NCBI RefSeq assembly: GCF_003130795.1
Contig: NZ_CP029352.1
Span: 846,001 to 910,000, forward strand
Length of the DNA stretch: 64,000 nt
Source of the DNA: Azospirillum thermophilum
Lineage (GTDB): Bacteria > Pseudomonadota > Alphaproteobacteria > Azospirillales > Azospirillaceae
Direction of reading: 5' to 3'
The position numbers were made by a program, and so were the translations under genes. Within the stretch, counting starts at the first letter, position 1. Every line of letters begins with the position of its first letter. The notes below the pieces were generated by a model that was not told the origin of the DNA, did not search any database, and worked only from the letters and a program-made list of their open reading frames with translations. This document shows positions 39,418 to 49,380 of the stretch, one piece after another.

Positions 39418-40581
39418 ATGTTCATGCGTGCGTTGCAGACAGCGGTGACGGCCGCGGATAAAGTTGCAGATGCGGCGGCACCCCTTGCCGAACTCGATCC
39501 GTGTCTGGTGCTGGTCTTCGGGGCGATGCCCGTCATGGAGGATCCGGCTTTCGCCTCTGCGCTGCGCGCCGCCTTTCCGGCTTCGGCCCTCGCCGGCTGC
39601 AGCACAGCCGGGGAGATCACGGGCGACGGCGTCACCGACGGGACCTGCACCGTAACCGCCCTTCGATTCGACAAGTCCGCGGTGCGGGTCGCCGAGGCCG
39701 TGACGGCGACGCTCGGCGAGTCCGGAGAGGCCGGCGCGGCGCTCGGAACGGCGTTGTCCGCTCCCCATCCCGCCGGTCCGCTGGCCGGCGTGCTCCTGTT
39801 CGGCCGCGGTGTCGACATCAACGGCAGCGCCCTGATCGAGGGGCTGACCGGCAGGATTCCCGCGGGGGTGCCGGTGTCCGGGGGGCTGGCCGGCGATGGC
39901 GGCGCGTTCAAGCGTACGCTGGTGCTCGGACCGTCCGGCCTGTCGGACCGGGCGGCGGTCGCGGTCGGTCTCTATGGCGAGGCGCTGCGCTTCCGCCATG
40001 GCTCCTTCGGCGGTTGGGAGCCCTTCGGCCCGGCCCGCAAGGTCACCCGCGCCACCGGCAACATCCTGCTGGAGCTGGACGGGGAACCGGCGCTCAACAT
40101 CTACAAGCGCTACCTCGGCGACTACGCGAAGGATCTGCCGGCGTCCGGACTGCTGTTCCCGTTCGAGCTTCTGAACGAGAACCACTCCGCCATCGGCCTG
40201 ATCCGCACCATCCTCGGCATCGACGAGGAGGCGGGCAGCCTGATCCTGGCGGGAACGGTGGAGGAAGGCTTCTATCTCCGCCTGATGCACGCCAGCACCG
40301 ATTCGCTGGTGGACGGGGCCGAGCAGGCGGCCGAAGCCTGCGGACCGCAGGGCGACGGGCAGGAAGGCGACGCCGTGGCCCTGCTGGTGAGCTGCGTCGG
40401 GCGCAAGCTGGTGATGGGCGACCGGGTGGACGAGGAGGTGGAGGCGGTGGCCGAGCGGCTGCCCGCCGGCACGGTCCTGACCGGCTTCTACTCCTATGGG
40501 GAGATCAGTCCGATGCATGGGCTGGCCGATTGCAAGCTGCACAACCAGACGATGACCGTCGCCCTCCTGACGGAATCCTGA
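39418..40581 (+). CDS. FIST-domain sensory protein
   Basis: The product has 387 residues. The FIST N domain (about 20-215) includes LVFGAMPVMEDPAFASALRA, AGCSTAGEITGDGV and PVSGGLAGDGGAFKRTLVL; the FIST C domain (about 220-375) includes ELDGEPALNIYKRYLGDYAK, LASGLLFPF-like and GFYSYGEISPMHG. FIST domains are proposed small-ligand sensors, possibly for amino acids, linked to signal transduction. No membrane segment is present. The gene ends 5 bp before the hybrid kinase start, so it probably feeds that kinase a cytoplasmic signal. An ATG at 39424 is an alternative start. Confidence 0.92.
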   Translation: MFMRALQTAVTAADKVADAAAPLAELDPCLVLVFGAMPVMEDPAFASALRAAFPASALAGCSTAGEITGDGVTDGTCTVTALRFDKSAVRVAEAVTATLGESGEAGAALGTALSAPHPAGPLAGVLLFGRGVDINGSALIEGLTGRIPAGVPVSGGLAGDGGAFKRTLVLGPSGLSDRAAVAVGLYGEALRFRHGSFGGWEPFGPARKVTRATGNILLELDGEPALNIYKRYLGDYAKDLPASGLLFPFELLNENHSAIGLIRTILGIDEEAGSLILAGTVEEGFYLRLMHASTDSLVDGAEQAAEACGPQGDGQEGDAVALLVSCVGRKLVMGDRVDEEVEAVAERLPAGTVLTGFYSYGEISPMHGLADCKLHNQTMTVALLTES

Positions 40582-40586
40582 CCGGC

Positions 40587-43500
40587 ATGCACCGGCTCCT
40601 GCAAAGCCAGTTGAAGCGCGTGCTCGGCATCCGCACGCCGGAGGAACTGGATACCCTGCTGTCCGAACTGAAGGATCTCGGAGGCCGGCCGGGTGTCGGC
40701 CCCACCGCCGCCCGGTTCCTGCAGGAGGTCGGGACCCTGCTCGGCCGGGTGGAGCAGAGCTACGAGCAGGCCGACCGCGACCTGAGCCTGCGCGCCCGCA
40801 GCCTGCAGCTCAGCTCGCAGGAGCTGGCGGAGGCGAACGAGCGTCTTCGTCAGGAGGCCGCGACCCAGTCCCAGGCGATTGCCCGGCTGCGCGGCACCGC
40901 CAACAGCCTGCTGCGCGCCGATGGCCGGCCGGAGCTGGACTCTTCGCTGGACGATGCCGAGGGAGAGGACGGCTCGACGGGGCTGGAACGGCTGTCCCAC
41001 CTGATGGCCCAACTGGTGGATGAGCGGGCGAGCGCGCTGCGGGAGCTGGAGCTGCAGAAGTTCGCCCTCGATCAGCATGCCATCGTCAGCATCACCGACC
41101 CCCGCGGCCGGATCCTCTACGCCAACGACAAGTTCTGTCAGATCAGCGGCTACGACCGGGACGAACTGATCGGTCGCGACCACCGCATCGTCAATTCCGG
41201 CCATCACCCGCCCAGCTTCTTCGCGGAGATGTGGCACACCATCATGGACGGGCAGGTGTGGCACGGCGAGATCGCCAACCGCACCAAATCGGGCGAGATC
41301 TACTGGGTGGCGGCGACCGTCGTGCCTCAACTCGGCATCGACGGCCGTCCGGTGCGGTACATCGCCATCCGGACCGACATCACCCCGCGCAAGCACATGG
41401 AGGCGGAGCTTCTGGAAAGCCGCCGCTTCCTGCAGAGCATCACCGATTCCATGGGCGAGGGCGTCTTCTCGCTCGACCGCCGCGGCTACTGCACCTTCCT
41501 CAATCCGGAAGCCGAGCGGCTGCTCGGCTGGTCGCTCGCCGACCTGCGCGGCATCACCTTCCATGATGCCGTCCATTACAAGGAGGCCAGCGGCCGCGCG
41601 GTCGCCAAGGAGGACTGCCCGGTGATGCTCAGCATCCGCCAGGGCCGCACCTACCGCAGCGACACCGACCATTTCATCCGGCGCGACGGCACCGTCTTCC
41701 CGATCTCGGTCATTTCCGTCCCCCTGCGCGAGGACGGGCAGATCGTCGGCTCCGTCACCGTCTTCCAGGACATCACGGAGAGGCAGCGCATCCTGAACGC
41801 CCTGCAGGAGAGCGAGAAGCGGCTGGCGATCGCGCTCGACGCCTCGCAGACCGGCCTGTGGGACTGGAACCCGGTCACCGACGCCGCCTATTTCTCCACG
41901 CACTGGCTGGGCATGCTGGGGTACGGGCCGGACGATCTGCCGGCCTGCGGGCGAACCTGGTTGTCGCTCCTGCATCCCGACGACCGCGACGCGGTGCTCA
42001 ACCGGCTGGAAACCCACAAGCGCGGCGACACCCCGGTCTACGCCGTCGAATTCCGCATGCGCCACAAGGACGGCGGCTGGGTCTGGATCCTGTCCGCCGG
42101 CAAGGTGACGGAACGCGGCGAGGACGGCGCGCCGACACGCATCACCGGCATCCACAAGGACATCACCGACCTGAAGCGGACGGAAGCCGAGCTTGCCCAT
42201 GCCAAGGAGGAGGCCGACCGCGCCAACCGGCTGAAGAGCGACTTCCTCGCCAACATGAGCCACGAGATCCGCACGCCGATGAACGCGGTCATCGGGCTCA
42301 GCCACCTGATCATGACGACCGAGCTGACCCGGCGCCAGCGCGACTACATGGACAAGATCCATGCCGCCTCGCGCAACCTGCTGGGCATCATCAACGACAT
42401 CCTCGACTTCTCGAAGATCGAGGCCGGCAAGCTGACCATCGAGACGATCCCCTTCCAGATCGCCGACGTGCTGCAGGAGGTGACGACGGTCGTCCAGCCC
42501 AGGCTGCGGGAGAAGGGGCTGGAGCTGATCGTCGATCTGGGGGCGGAGGTGCCGACGACGCTGCTGGGCGACCCCTTGCGGCTGGGGCAGGTCGTGCTGA
42601 ACCTCGTCTCCAACGCGGTGAAGTTCACCGAGCGGGGCGAGGTGGTCGTCTGCGTCGCGGGATCGCGGGACGGCGGCGACGGCTACCGGCTCGACGTCAC
42701 GGTCAGGGACACCGGGATCGGCATGTCGCCTGCCCAGGTCGCCAACCTGTTCCGGCCCTTCACCCAGGCGGACAGCTCCACCACCCGCCGCTTCGGCGGC
42801 ACGGGTCTTGGCCTCGCCATCTGCCGCCAGCTCGTGGAGCTGATGGGCGGATCCATCGGGGTGGAGAGCACGGCCGGCGTCGGAACGACCTTCCGCTTCT
42901 CCATCCTCGGCCGCGTGGCGCCGGAAGCCGCCTCCGCCGACCGCATGCCGACCGACCTGATGGGCCGCCGCGTGCTGGTGGTGGACGACAGCGACGCCGT
43001 GCGCTCCATCCTCTCGGACATGCTGGAGCGCTTCGGCCTGGCGGTCGAGGCCGTGCCCGGCGGCTGGGACGCGCTGGCGCGGATGGAGAACGCCATCATC
43101 GGCGCGGAGCCGCCGGTCGACCTTCTGGTGCTCGACTGGCGCATGCCGGACCTCGACGGGGTGGAGACGCTCCACCGGCTGCAGGCGATGCAGGAGGCCC
43201 ACCCCCCGGTCATCATGACGACCGCCTATGGCGGTGATGCGATGCATGACGCGCTGGACGGCGGGCGGGTGGCGGCCATCCTGGAAAAGCCGGTCACCCC
43301 GTCCGCGATGCTCGATTCGGTGATGACGGCGCTGGGCCGGGATTCGTCGGGGCGGGCCTCCGGCTCCGCCCTGCCCGCGCCGCGCCACGTCCGGCCGGCC
43401 GCGGCGGGCGAGGATCTTTCGGCCCTGGTGGGCCGGCGCGTCCTGCTGGTGGAGGACAACGCGATCAACCAGCAGGTCGCCTGCGGCCTGCTGGAGCTGG

Positions 43501-44504
43501 CGGGGGTAGAGGTCGCCGTCGCCGGCAGCGGCGAGGAGGCATTGCGCATCCTGCGCGAGCAGCGCTTCGAGGTCGTGCTGATGGATGTGCAGATGCCGGG
43601 CCTCGACGGCTACGAGACCACCGGCATCATCCGGCGGGAGATGGAGCTGGGCGACCTGCCGATCGTCGCCATGACCGCCCACGCCATGGCGGGCGACCGG
43701 GAGCGCTGCCTGGAAGCCGGGATGAACGACCATGTCGCGAAGCCCATCGATCCCGATGCGCTCTATGCGGCCCTGCTGCGCTGGCTCAAGCCGTCGCGCC
43801 GGCTGGGACGGGGCCTGACGTCGGCGGAGACGGGGACCGGAGCCGGGGCCGCAGTTCTGCCCGACCGGCTGCCCGGCCTGGACCTGGCGGCCGCCCGGCG
43901 CAGCGTCGGCGGGAATCTCGGGCTGCTCCGCCGGATCCTCGGCGACTTCGCCGACAGCCATGGAACCGACGTTGCGCGGCTGTCGGCCGAGGTGGCGTCG
44001 CAGTCCTGGCGCGACGCCCTGCGGACCGCCCACACGCTGAAGGGAACCTCGGCGACCATCGGCGCACTCGACCTGTCGCAACTCGCCGGGGATGCGGAAA
44101 GGCTGCTCTCCGGTCCGGCCCCCGCCCTGCCGCCCGACCTGCTGCCCCGTCTGGAGGCGGCGATGGTCGAGGTGGTGACCGGGATACGGACCCTGCTCCG
44201 CCCCCTCCTGCAGCCCCTCCTGCACCAGGACCCGCAACCGGACGGGGCTCCGGCCACCTGCACGCCCGCGCGGCTGGCCGAGGCTGCGGCCCTCGCCAGC
44301 CGGCTGGAGCTGGCGCTGTCCGAGGGCGATCCGGAGGCGGCGGAACTGGCGGAGGCCCTGGCAGGGCTGCTGGAAGGCAGTGCGCTCGCCGCGTGTGCCG
44401 CGGCCGTCGCCCGTCCGGCATCGCAGTTCGACTTCGACGAGGCGGCAACCGCCCTGACCGGGCTGCGCGCCGCCCTGCATGACCATGAGGAGGCGGGAGA
44501 GTGA
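40587..44504 (+). CDS. Soluble hybrid histidine kinase (PAS-HisKA-HATPase-REC-REC-Hpt)
   Basis: The product has 1305 residues and no membrane segment. Order: a coiled coil (about 45-115), a PAS domain (about 155-270, with YANDKFCQISGY), a second PAS (about 280-400), a third PAS with PAC (about 415-530), the dimerisation domain with NMSHEIRTPMN and phospho-His 559, the ATPase domain with NLVSNAVKF and GGTGLGLAICRQL, a first receiver (Asp 850), a second receiver (Asp 1000) and an Hpt domain with AHTLKGTSA (His 1149). The complete internal phosphorelay suggests output through the coupled downstream HD-GYP regulator. The start at 40587 follows the FIST stop closely; the GTG of the next gene overlaps its end. 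Confidence 0.93.
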   Translation: MHRLLQSQLKRVLGIRTPEELDTLLSELKDLGGRPGVGPTAARFLQEVGTLLGRVEQSYEQADRDLSLRARSLQLSSQELAEANERLRQEAATQSQAIARLRGTANSLLRADGRPELDSSLDDAEGEDGSTGLERLSHLMAQLVDERASALRELELQKFALDQHAIVSITDPRGRILYANDKFCQISGYDRDELIGRDHRIVNSGHHPPSFFAEMWHTIMDGQVWHGEIANRTKSGEIYWVAATVVPQLGIDGRPVRYIAIRTDITPRKHMEAELLESRRFLQSITDSMGEGVFSLDRRGYCTFLNPEAERLLGWSLADLRGITFHDAVHYKEASGRAVAKEDCPVMLSIRQGRTYRSDTDHFIRRDGTVFPISVISVPLREDGQIVGSVTVFQDITERQRILNALQESEKRLAIALDASQTGLWDWNPVTDAAYFSTHWLGMLGYGPDDLPACGRTWLSLLHPDDRDAVLNRLETHKRGDTPVYAVEFRMRHKDGGWVWILSAGKVTERGEDGAPTRITGIHKDITDLKRTEAELAHAKEEADRANRLKSDFLANMSHEIRTPMNAVIGLSHLIMTTELTRRQRDYMDKIHAASRNLLGIINDILDFSKIEAGKLTIETIPFQIADVLQEVTTVVQPRLREKGLELIVDLGAEVPTTLLGDPLRLGQVVLNLVSNAVKFTERGEVVVCVAGSRDGGDGYRLDVTVRDTGIGMSPAQVANLFRPFTQADSSTTRRFGGTGLGLAICRQLVELMGGSIGVESTAGVGTTFRFSILGRVAPEAASADRMPTDLMGRRVLVVDDSDAVRSILSDMLERFGLAVEAVPGGWDALARMENAIIGAEPPVDLLVLDWRMPDLDGVETLHRLQAMQEAHPPVIMTTAYGGDAMHDALDGGRVAAILEKPVTPSAMLDSVMTALGRDSSGRASGSALPAPRHVRPAAAGEDLSALVGRRVLLVEDNAINQQVACGLLELAGVEVAVAGSGEEALRILREQRFEVVLMDVQMPGLDGYETTGIIRREMELGDLPIVAMTAHAMAGDRERCLEAGMNDHVAKPIDPDALYAALLRWLKPSRRLGRGLTSAETGTGAGAAVLPDRLPGLDLAAARRSVGGNLGLLRRILGDFADSHGTDVARLSAEVASQSWRDALRTAHTLKGTSATIGALDLSQLAGDAERLLSGPAPALPPDLLPRLEAAMVEVVTGIRTLLRPLLQPLLHQDPQPDGAPATCTPARLAEAAALASRLELALSEGDPEAAELAEALAGLLEGSALAACAAAVARPASQFDFDEAATALTGLRAALHDHEEAGE

Positions 44505-45646
44505 GCGGAACAGCCGAGGAAAACCGCTGCTCCGAACCGGGCCGCGATCTGCCGCGCGTCCTGATCGTCGATGACGAGCCGATCAACCTGAAGGTTCTGG
44601 CCGACCTGCTGCGCGACGGCTACCGGCTGAGCGTCGCCAAGGATGGCCCGCAGGCGCTCGCCCGGATGGCCGGCGATCCCCTGCCCGACCTCGTCCTGCT
44701 CGACGTCATGATGCCGGGCATGGACGGGATGGAGGTGTGCCGCCGCCTGAAGGAGGAGGAGCGGACGCGCGACGTGCCCGTCATCTTCATCACCGCCATG
44801 GGGCAGCCCCATGACGAGGCCCGCGGCTTCGAGGCCGGGGCGGTCGACTACATCACCAAGCCGATCTCGCCGCCGGTGGTGACCGCCCGCGTTCGCACCC
44901 ACATCGCCCTGCGCGAGGCCCGCCGGCAACTGGCCGAGCACAACCGCCTGCTGGAGGCGCGGGTGGCGGAGCGGACGCGCGATCTCGCCCGCGCCCAGGA
45001 CGTGGCGATCCGCGCCCTCGCCTCGCTCGCCGAGACGCGGGACAACGAGACGGGCAACCACATCCGCCGTACGCAGAACTACGTCCTGGCGCTGGCCAAC
45101 CATCTCCGGCGCGATCCCAGATTCGCACCGAGGTTCGCCGGCCGGCTTGATGACGAGACGGTGGAGATGCTCTTCAAGTCGGCCCCGCTGCACGATGTCG
45201 GCAAGGTCGGTATTCCCGACTCGATCCTCCTCAAGCCCGGCAAGCTCACCGACGAGGAGTTCCATGTGATGAAGACCCACGCGGCGCTCGGCCATGACGC
45301 CATCTTCGCCGCGGAGGAGGAGCTGGACTCCCGAAGCTCGTTCCTGCGCGTCGCGCGGGAAATCGCCCAGGGCCATCACGAGCGCTGGGACGGCACCGGC
45401 TATCCCCTGGGATTGAAGGGGGAGGAGATTCCCCTGTCGGCCCGGCTGATGGCGGTGGCGGACGTCTATGACGCGCTGATCAGCCGGCGCTGCTACAAGC
45501 CGGCCTTCCCGCACGAACAGGCGGTGGAGATCATGCTGGCCGGCCGCGGCACGCACTTCGACCCCGACGTGACCGATGCCTTCGCGGAGCTGGCCGGGGA
45601 GTTTCTGGCCATCGCCCAACGCTTCCGCGACGGAGCCGCGGAGTGA
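44501..45646 (+). CDS. Response regulator with HD-GYP domain (c-di-GMP phosphodiesterase)
   Basis: The product has 381 residues, with a GTG start at 44501 overlapping the kinase stop by four bases. A receiver domain (15-135; phospho-Asp 68 in LLDVMMPGMDG) is followed by a helical linker with AERTRDLARAQDVAI and an HD-GYP domain: LHDVGKVGIP with H231-D232, and HHERWDGTGYP with GYP at 300-302. All metal ligands seen in active members appear present, so it should degrade c-di-GMP when phosphorylated by the partner kinase. The class resembles RpfG. Confidence 0.94.
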   Translation: MSGTAEENRCSEPGRDLPRVLIVDDEPINLKVLADLLRDGYRLSVAKDGPQALARMAGDPLPDLVLLDVMMPGMDGMEVCRRLKEEERTRDVPVIFITAMGQPHDEARGFEAGAVDYITKPISPPVVTARVRTHIALREARRQLAEHNRLLEARVAERTRDLARAQDVAIRALASLAETRDNETGNHIRRTQNYVLALANHLRRDPRFAPRFAGRLDDETVEMLFKSAPLHDVGKVGIPDSILLKPGKLTDEEFHVMKTHAALGHDAIFAAEEELDSRSSFLRVAREIAQGHHERWDGTGYPLGLKGEEIPLSARLMAVADVYDALISRRCYKPAFPHEQAVEIMLAGRGTHFDPDVTDAFAELAGEFLAIAQRFRDGAAE

Positions 45647-45910
45647 GTCGTCGCCGCAGTGCCCGCTTCGGTCCGCCGGAACCGGGGTGGGATTGAAAGT
45701 CATCGCCCTCGAAGGTTCTGCCGCCATTAATGGAATGGCGGCGCGACAGGATCGACCGGTGGTCGCTCCGCTTGTTGCAACTCGCGCGGAATTCACGGGT
45801 TGCGACCTTTTGGCGATGGCGGTTCATCCGTCACCGCGCGAGGATTGCTTGACGGCTGGCCGCGGATGCGCCCGAACGCCGGCGCTGGTGTCCGTAACGT
45901 GGGCGTCCCG

Positions 45911-48145
45911 ATGGACAACCAAACCGATCCGCTGCCTTTCGACATGACGCTGCCCGGCCTGCGGTCCGTGCCGACGGACGAGGCCCTTGCCCTGGCGGCC
46001 TTCCGGCGGATCCTCTCGAGCGCCTGCATCATCGACTCCTGCGGCGTCATCATCCTGACCAACGACGCCTGGGACCATTTCGGTGGCGACGGCAGGCCAA
46101 CCGCCGAGCCCTGCTTCGGACGGGGAGAGAATTATCTCGATGTCTGCGCCCGCGCGGCCGGTGGCGGCGATCCCCATGCCGCCGCCGTCCTGGAGCGGCT
46201 GGAGGCAGTTCTGAAAGGGCTGTTGCGGGAATTCACCCTGGAGTACCCCTGCCAGACGTCGACCGACCTGCTGTGGTTCAGCATCGAGGTCGCCGCCTTC
46301 ACCCATGAGGGGGAACGCTGGGCGGTGGTGATCCACAACGACATCAGCGCCCATGTTTCCAACGAAGCGGCGCTGAGCCGGGCGAACAGCGCGCTCGACG
46401 GGGTGGCTCAGGACCGTCTGGCGGCGGCGCAGCGGGCCGAGCAACGCTCCGCCCTGCTGGAGATGATGAGCAGCGACGGGGTCTGGGACTGGCTTCCGGA
46501 CAGCGACGACTTCTTCGCTTCGGACAGGCTGACGGAGATTCTCGGCGGTCCGCGGATCGAGACCGGGCGTGCCTTCTTCTCGCGCCTTCACCTCGACGAT
46601 GCCGACCGCCTGCAGCCGGTGATCGCCCTGCGGCTGCGGATCGGCGGCCCGTTCGAGACGGAGGCGCGCTTCCTGCGCCCGGACGGCAGCGAGGTCTGGG
46701 TTCTGCTGCGCGGCAATGCCCTGCCCGGCAACGGGTTGGCACCGGCCCGCGTGGTGGGCACCCTCTGCGACATCAGCGTGCGGCGGGAGGCCGAGGAGTC
46801 GCTGAAGGCGGGAGTGGCGCGCGACTCCCTGACCGGCCTGCTCACCCGCACGGTGTTCATGGACCGGCTGACCCAGGCGTTGCGCCACGCCGGTGCCATG
46901 CCGGTTTCCCTGCTGTTGGCCGACCTCGACGGGCTGAGCGACGTCAACCAGCGCTTCGGCGGGCAGACCGGCAACGCCCTGCTGCGCGAGATCGCCTGGC
47001 GGATTTGCGAGGAGGCGGGGCCGGGGGCAACGGTCGCCCGCATCGGCGGCGACGTCTTCACCATCCTTCTGCCCGATACGCCCGGCGAGGCCGCGCAGGC
47101 GCTGGCGGAACGGCTGCGCGCCCGGATCGCCGACCCGATCCGGCTCGGCCCCGACCTGGAGGTGGTGACCGCCAGCTTCGGGGTGGTCACCGCCGAACCC
47201 GGCCCGGCCGGTCCGGGGCAGCCGGAGGTCGATCCGGAGGAGATGGTCGTCGAAGCCGAACTCGGCATGCTCGCCGCCAAGGGCGAGGGCGGCGACCGCT
47301 GCCGGACCTTCGAACCGGAGATGCGCCGGACCTCCCTCCACCGCAATCGCCTCGCCAGCAGCATGCGCGAAGCGCTGGCCGTCGCCGACCAGGGGGATCC
47401 GGACGGCTTCTATCTGGTCTACCAGCCGATCCACAGGCTGTCGGAGGAGCGGCCCATCGCCGGTTATGAGGCGCTGCTGCGCTGGCAGAGCCCGATCCTG
47501 GGCGCCGTCAGCCCGGCCGACTTCATCCCGGTGGCGGAGCGGGCCGGGCTGATCGTACCGCTGGGCGACTGGGTGATGCGGCGGGCCTGCCGCCAGCTCG
47601 CGGCCTGGCTCAGCATCAGCGAGGCCGATCCGGATCTGTTCGTCGGCGTGAACGTGGCACCGCAGCAGCTCTATCAGCCGGATTTCGTGGACAAGGTGCT
47701 GGCCTGCCTCGACTCCACCGGCCTTGCGCCGCACAACCTGAAGATCGAGGTGACGGAGGGGAGCATCCTCGACAACGCCTATGTGGCCGCCAACGTGCTG
47801 AATGCGCTGCGCGCACAGGGCGTGCGGCTGTCGATCGACGATTTCGGCACGGGGTTCTCCAGCCTCAGCTATCTCGCCAACTTCCAGTTCAGCGAGCTGA
47901 AGATCGACCGCTCCTTCGTCCAGGGCATGATCGCCAACCCGCGGACGCGCGAGGTGGTGAAGACCATCGTCACGCTGGGCCAGGGACTCGGCATGTCCGT
48001 CGTAGCCGAGGGGGTGGAGCGGTCGGAGGAACTGGCCCTGCTGGAAGCCATCGGCTGCCACCTCGTGCAAGGCTACCTGCTGGGCCGTCCGATGGGACCG
48101 GATCAGATCCTGCCGCCCCTGCGCGCCGAGTTGGTCTGCGGCTGA
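45911..48145 (+). CDS. PAS-GGDEF-EAL protein, degenerate GGDEF with intact EAL
   Basis: The product has 744 residues from the ATG at 45911; the open frame upstream shows no match. Two PAS-like regions (about 20-150 and 185-300) precede a GGDEF domain beginning RDSLTGLLTRTVFMDRL, whose signature is GGDVF (379-383), with the catalytic Glu replaced by Val and no I-site Arg-x-x-Asp visible. The EAL domain is complete: YEALLRW (E520), NLKIEVTEGSILDN, DDFGTGFSSLSYL, LKIDRSFV and VVAEGVE. It is therefore expected to be a phosphodiesterase. The gene is 264 bp downstream of the HD-GYP gene and on the same strand. Confidence 0.92.
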   Translation: MDNQTDPLPFDMTLPGLRSVPTDEALALAAFRRILSSACIIDSCGVIILTNDAWDHFGGDGRPTAEPCFGRGENYLDVCARAAGGGDPHAAAVLERLEAVLKGLLREFTLEYPCQTSTDLLWFSIEVAAFTHEGERWAVVIHNDISAHVSNEAALSRANSALDGVAQDRLAAAQRAEQRSALLEMMSSDGVWDWLPDSDDFFASDRLTEILGGPRIETGRAFFSRLHLDDADRLQPVIALRLRIGGPFETEARFLRPDGSEVWVLLRGNALPGNGLAPARVVGTLCDISVRREAEESLKAGVARDSLTGLLTRTVFMDRLTQALRHAGAMPVSLLLADLDGLSDVNQRFGGQTGNALLREIAWRICEEAGPGATVARIGGDVFTILLPDTPGEAAQALAERLRARIADPIRLGPDLEVVTASFGVVTAEPGPAGPGQPEVDPEEMVVEAELGMLAAKGEGGDRCRTFEPEMRRTSLHRNRLASSMREALAVADQGDPDGFYLVYQPIHRLSEERPIAGYEALLRWQSPILGAVSPADFIPVAERAGLIVPLGDWVMRRACRQLAAWLSISEADPDLFVGVNVAPQQLYQPDFVDKVLACLDSTGLAPHNLKIEVTEGSILDNAYVAANVLNALRAQGVRLSIDDFGTGFSSLSYLANFQFSELKIDRSFVQGMIANPRTREVVKTIVTLGQGLGMSVVAEGVERSEELALLEAIGCHLVQGYLLGRPMGPDQILPPLRAELVCG

Positions 48146-48157
48146 CGGCCCGAGGCG

Positions 48158-49210
48158 TCAGCGCCCCGCCACCGGCAGCCACAGCACCTGTTCGATCCGC
48201 TCGGCCCCGCTGCACAGCATCACCAGCCGGTCGAAACCCATCGCGATGCCGCTGCTTTCCGGCATGCCGTGCTCCAGCGCCGCCAGGAAATCCTCGTCCA
48301 CCGGGAACCGCTCGCCGTAGAGCCGCTCCTTGAGGTCCATGTCGTCCTGGAAGCGCCGGCGCTGCACCGCCGCGTCGGTCAGTTCGCCGAAGGCATTCGC
48401 CAGTTCCAGCCCGCAGGCGTAGAGCTCGAACCGCTCCGCCAGCAGCGGATTGTCCGGCTTCGGGCGCGACAGGGCGGCCATGCAGAGCGGATAATCGGTC
48501 AGCACGCAGGGCACGCCGGTCCCGAGATGCGGCTCGATCCGCTCGAACAGGATGCGGAAGACGATGTCCTCCCAGCGGTCGCCGTCATGCGGAGGGACGC
48601 CGATGCGGGCGGCTTCCGCCGCCAGTGGCGCCGGGTCGGGGTCGTGGCTGCCGTCATAGGTCGCCATCAGGTCGATTCCGGCATACTCCGCGAAGGCGTC
48701 GGGCACGGTCAGGATGCGCCACGCCTTGAACGGGTCGCAGTCGACCCCGCGGAAGGAGAATAACCGCAGCCCCGCCGCGTCCGCCGCCGCCCGCACCATC
48801 TCCTCGCAGTCGGCGACCAGAGTCCGGTAGCCCTCCCCCGCCCGGTACCATTCCAGCATGGAGAATTCCGGCGAATGGGTCTCCGACCGCTCACCGTTGC
48901 GGTAGACGTGGGCAAGCTGCCAGAGTCGCGGAACGCCGGCCACCAGCAGCTTCTTCATGGCGAATTCGGGACTGGTGTGCAGGTAGAACCGCTGGCGGTC
49001 GTCCGACCAGGGGCCGGTCAGATCCGTCGCGAAGGCCTGCAGGTGCGGCTCCATGCCCGGCGAGATCTGGAGCGCCGGAGTGTCGACTTCGACGAAGGCA
49101 CGCTCCTCGAAGAAGCGGCGCACGGCGCCCAGCACGCGGCCGCGCACCGCCAGATGCGGCCGGCGCAGCGCGAAGCGGTCGGGATGCCAGGGGGGGAGCC
49201 GATCGGACAT
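48158..49210 (-). CDS. epmA: Elongation factor P lysine aminoacylase (EpmA/GenX)
   Basis: The product has 350 residues, resembling a lysyl-tRNA synthetase catalytic core without the anticodon-binding domain. The start MSDRLPPWHPDRFALRRPHL at 49210 fits the family. Class II motif 2 is in VYRNGERSETHSPEFSMLEW and motif 3 in SGIAMGFDRLVMLCSG. EpmA attaches beta-lysine (or lysine) to a conserved Lys of elongation factor P. efp lies divergently 170 bp away, which supports the assignment. No epmB gene is in the window. Confidence 0.93.
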   Translation of the reverse strand: MSDRLPPWHPDRFALRRPHLAVRGRVLGAVRRFFEERAFVEVDTPALQISPGMEPHLQAFATDLTGPWSDDRQRFYLHTSPEFAMKKLLVAGVPRLWQLAHVYRNGERSETHSPEFSMLEWYRAGEGYRTLVADCEEMVRAAADAAGLRLFSFRGVDCDPFKAWRILTVPDAFAEYAGIDLMATYDGSHDPDPAPLAAEAARIGVPPHDGDRWEDIVFRILFERIEPHLGTGVPCVLTDYPLCMAALSRPKPDNPLLAERFELYACGLELANAFGELTDAAVQRRRFQDDMDLKERLYGERFPVDEDFLAALEHGMPESSGIAMGFDRLVMLCSGAERIEQVLWLPVAGR

Positions 49211-49380
49211 CGGATGGTCTTTCGCACCGTGGACTTTGGGTCGGGAACGGCGCCTCATAGCAGGGGAAGCCCGATTGCGGAACAGACTTTCCGGAGACCG
49301 ATGCCAGCCGCGCCGTTGCCTATGGCCGTGCAAGCTGGTAGGGTCCGCGCCGCCCGTATCTTGGACATCACGAGTTAGCC

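Noticed and set aside
40494..44486. 1330-residue minus-strand frame opposite the hybrid kinase
   Set aside because: Shadow frame with His/Gln/Val-rich low-complexity translation; the plus strand carries all kinase motifs.
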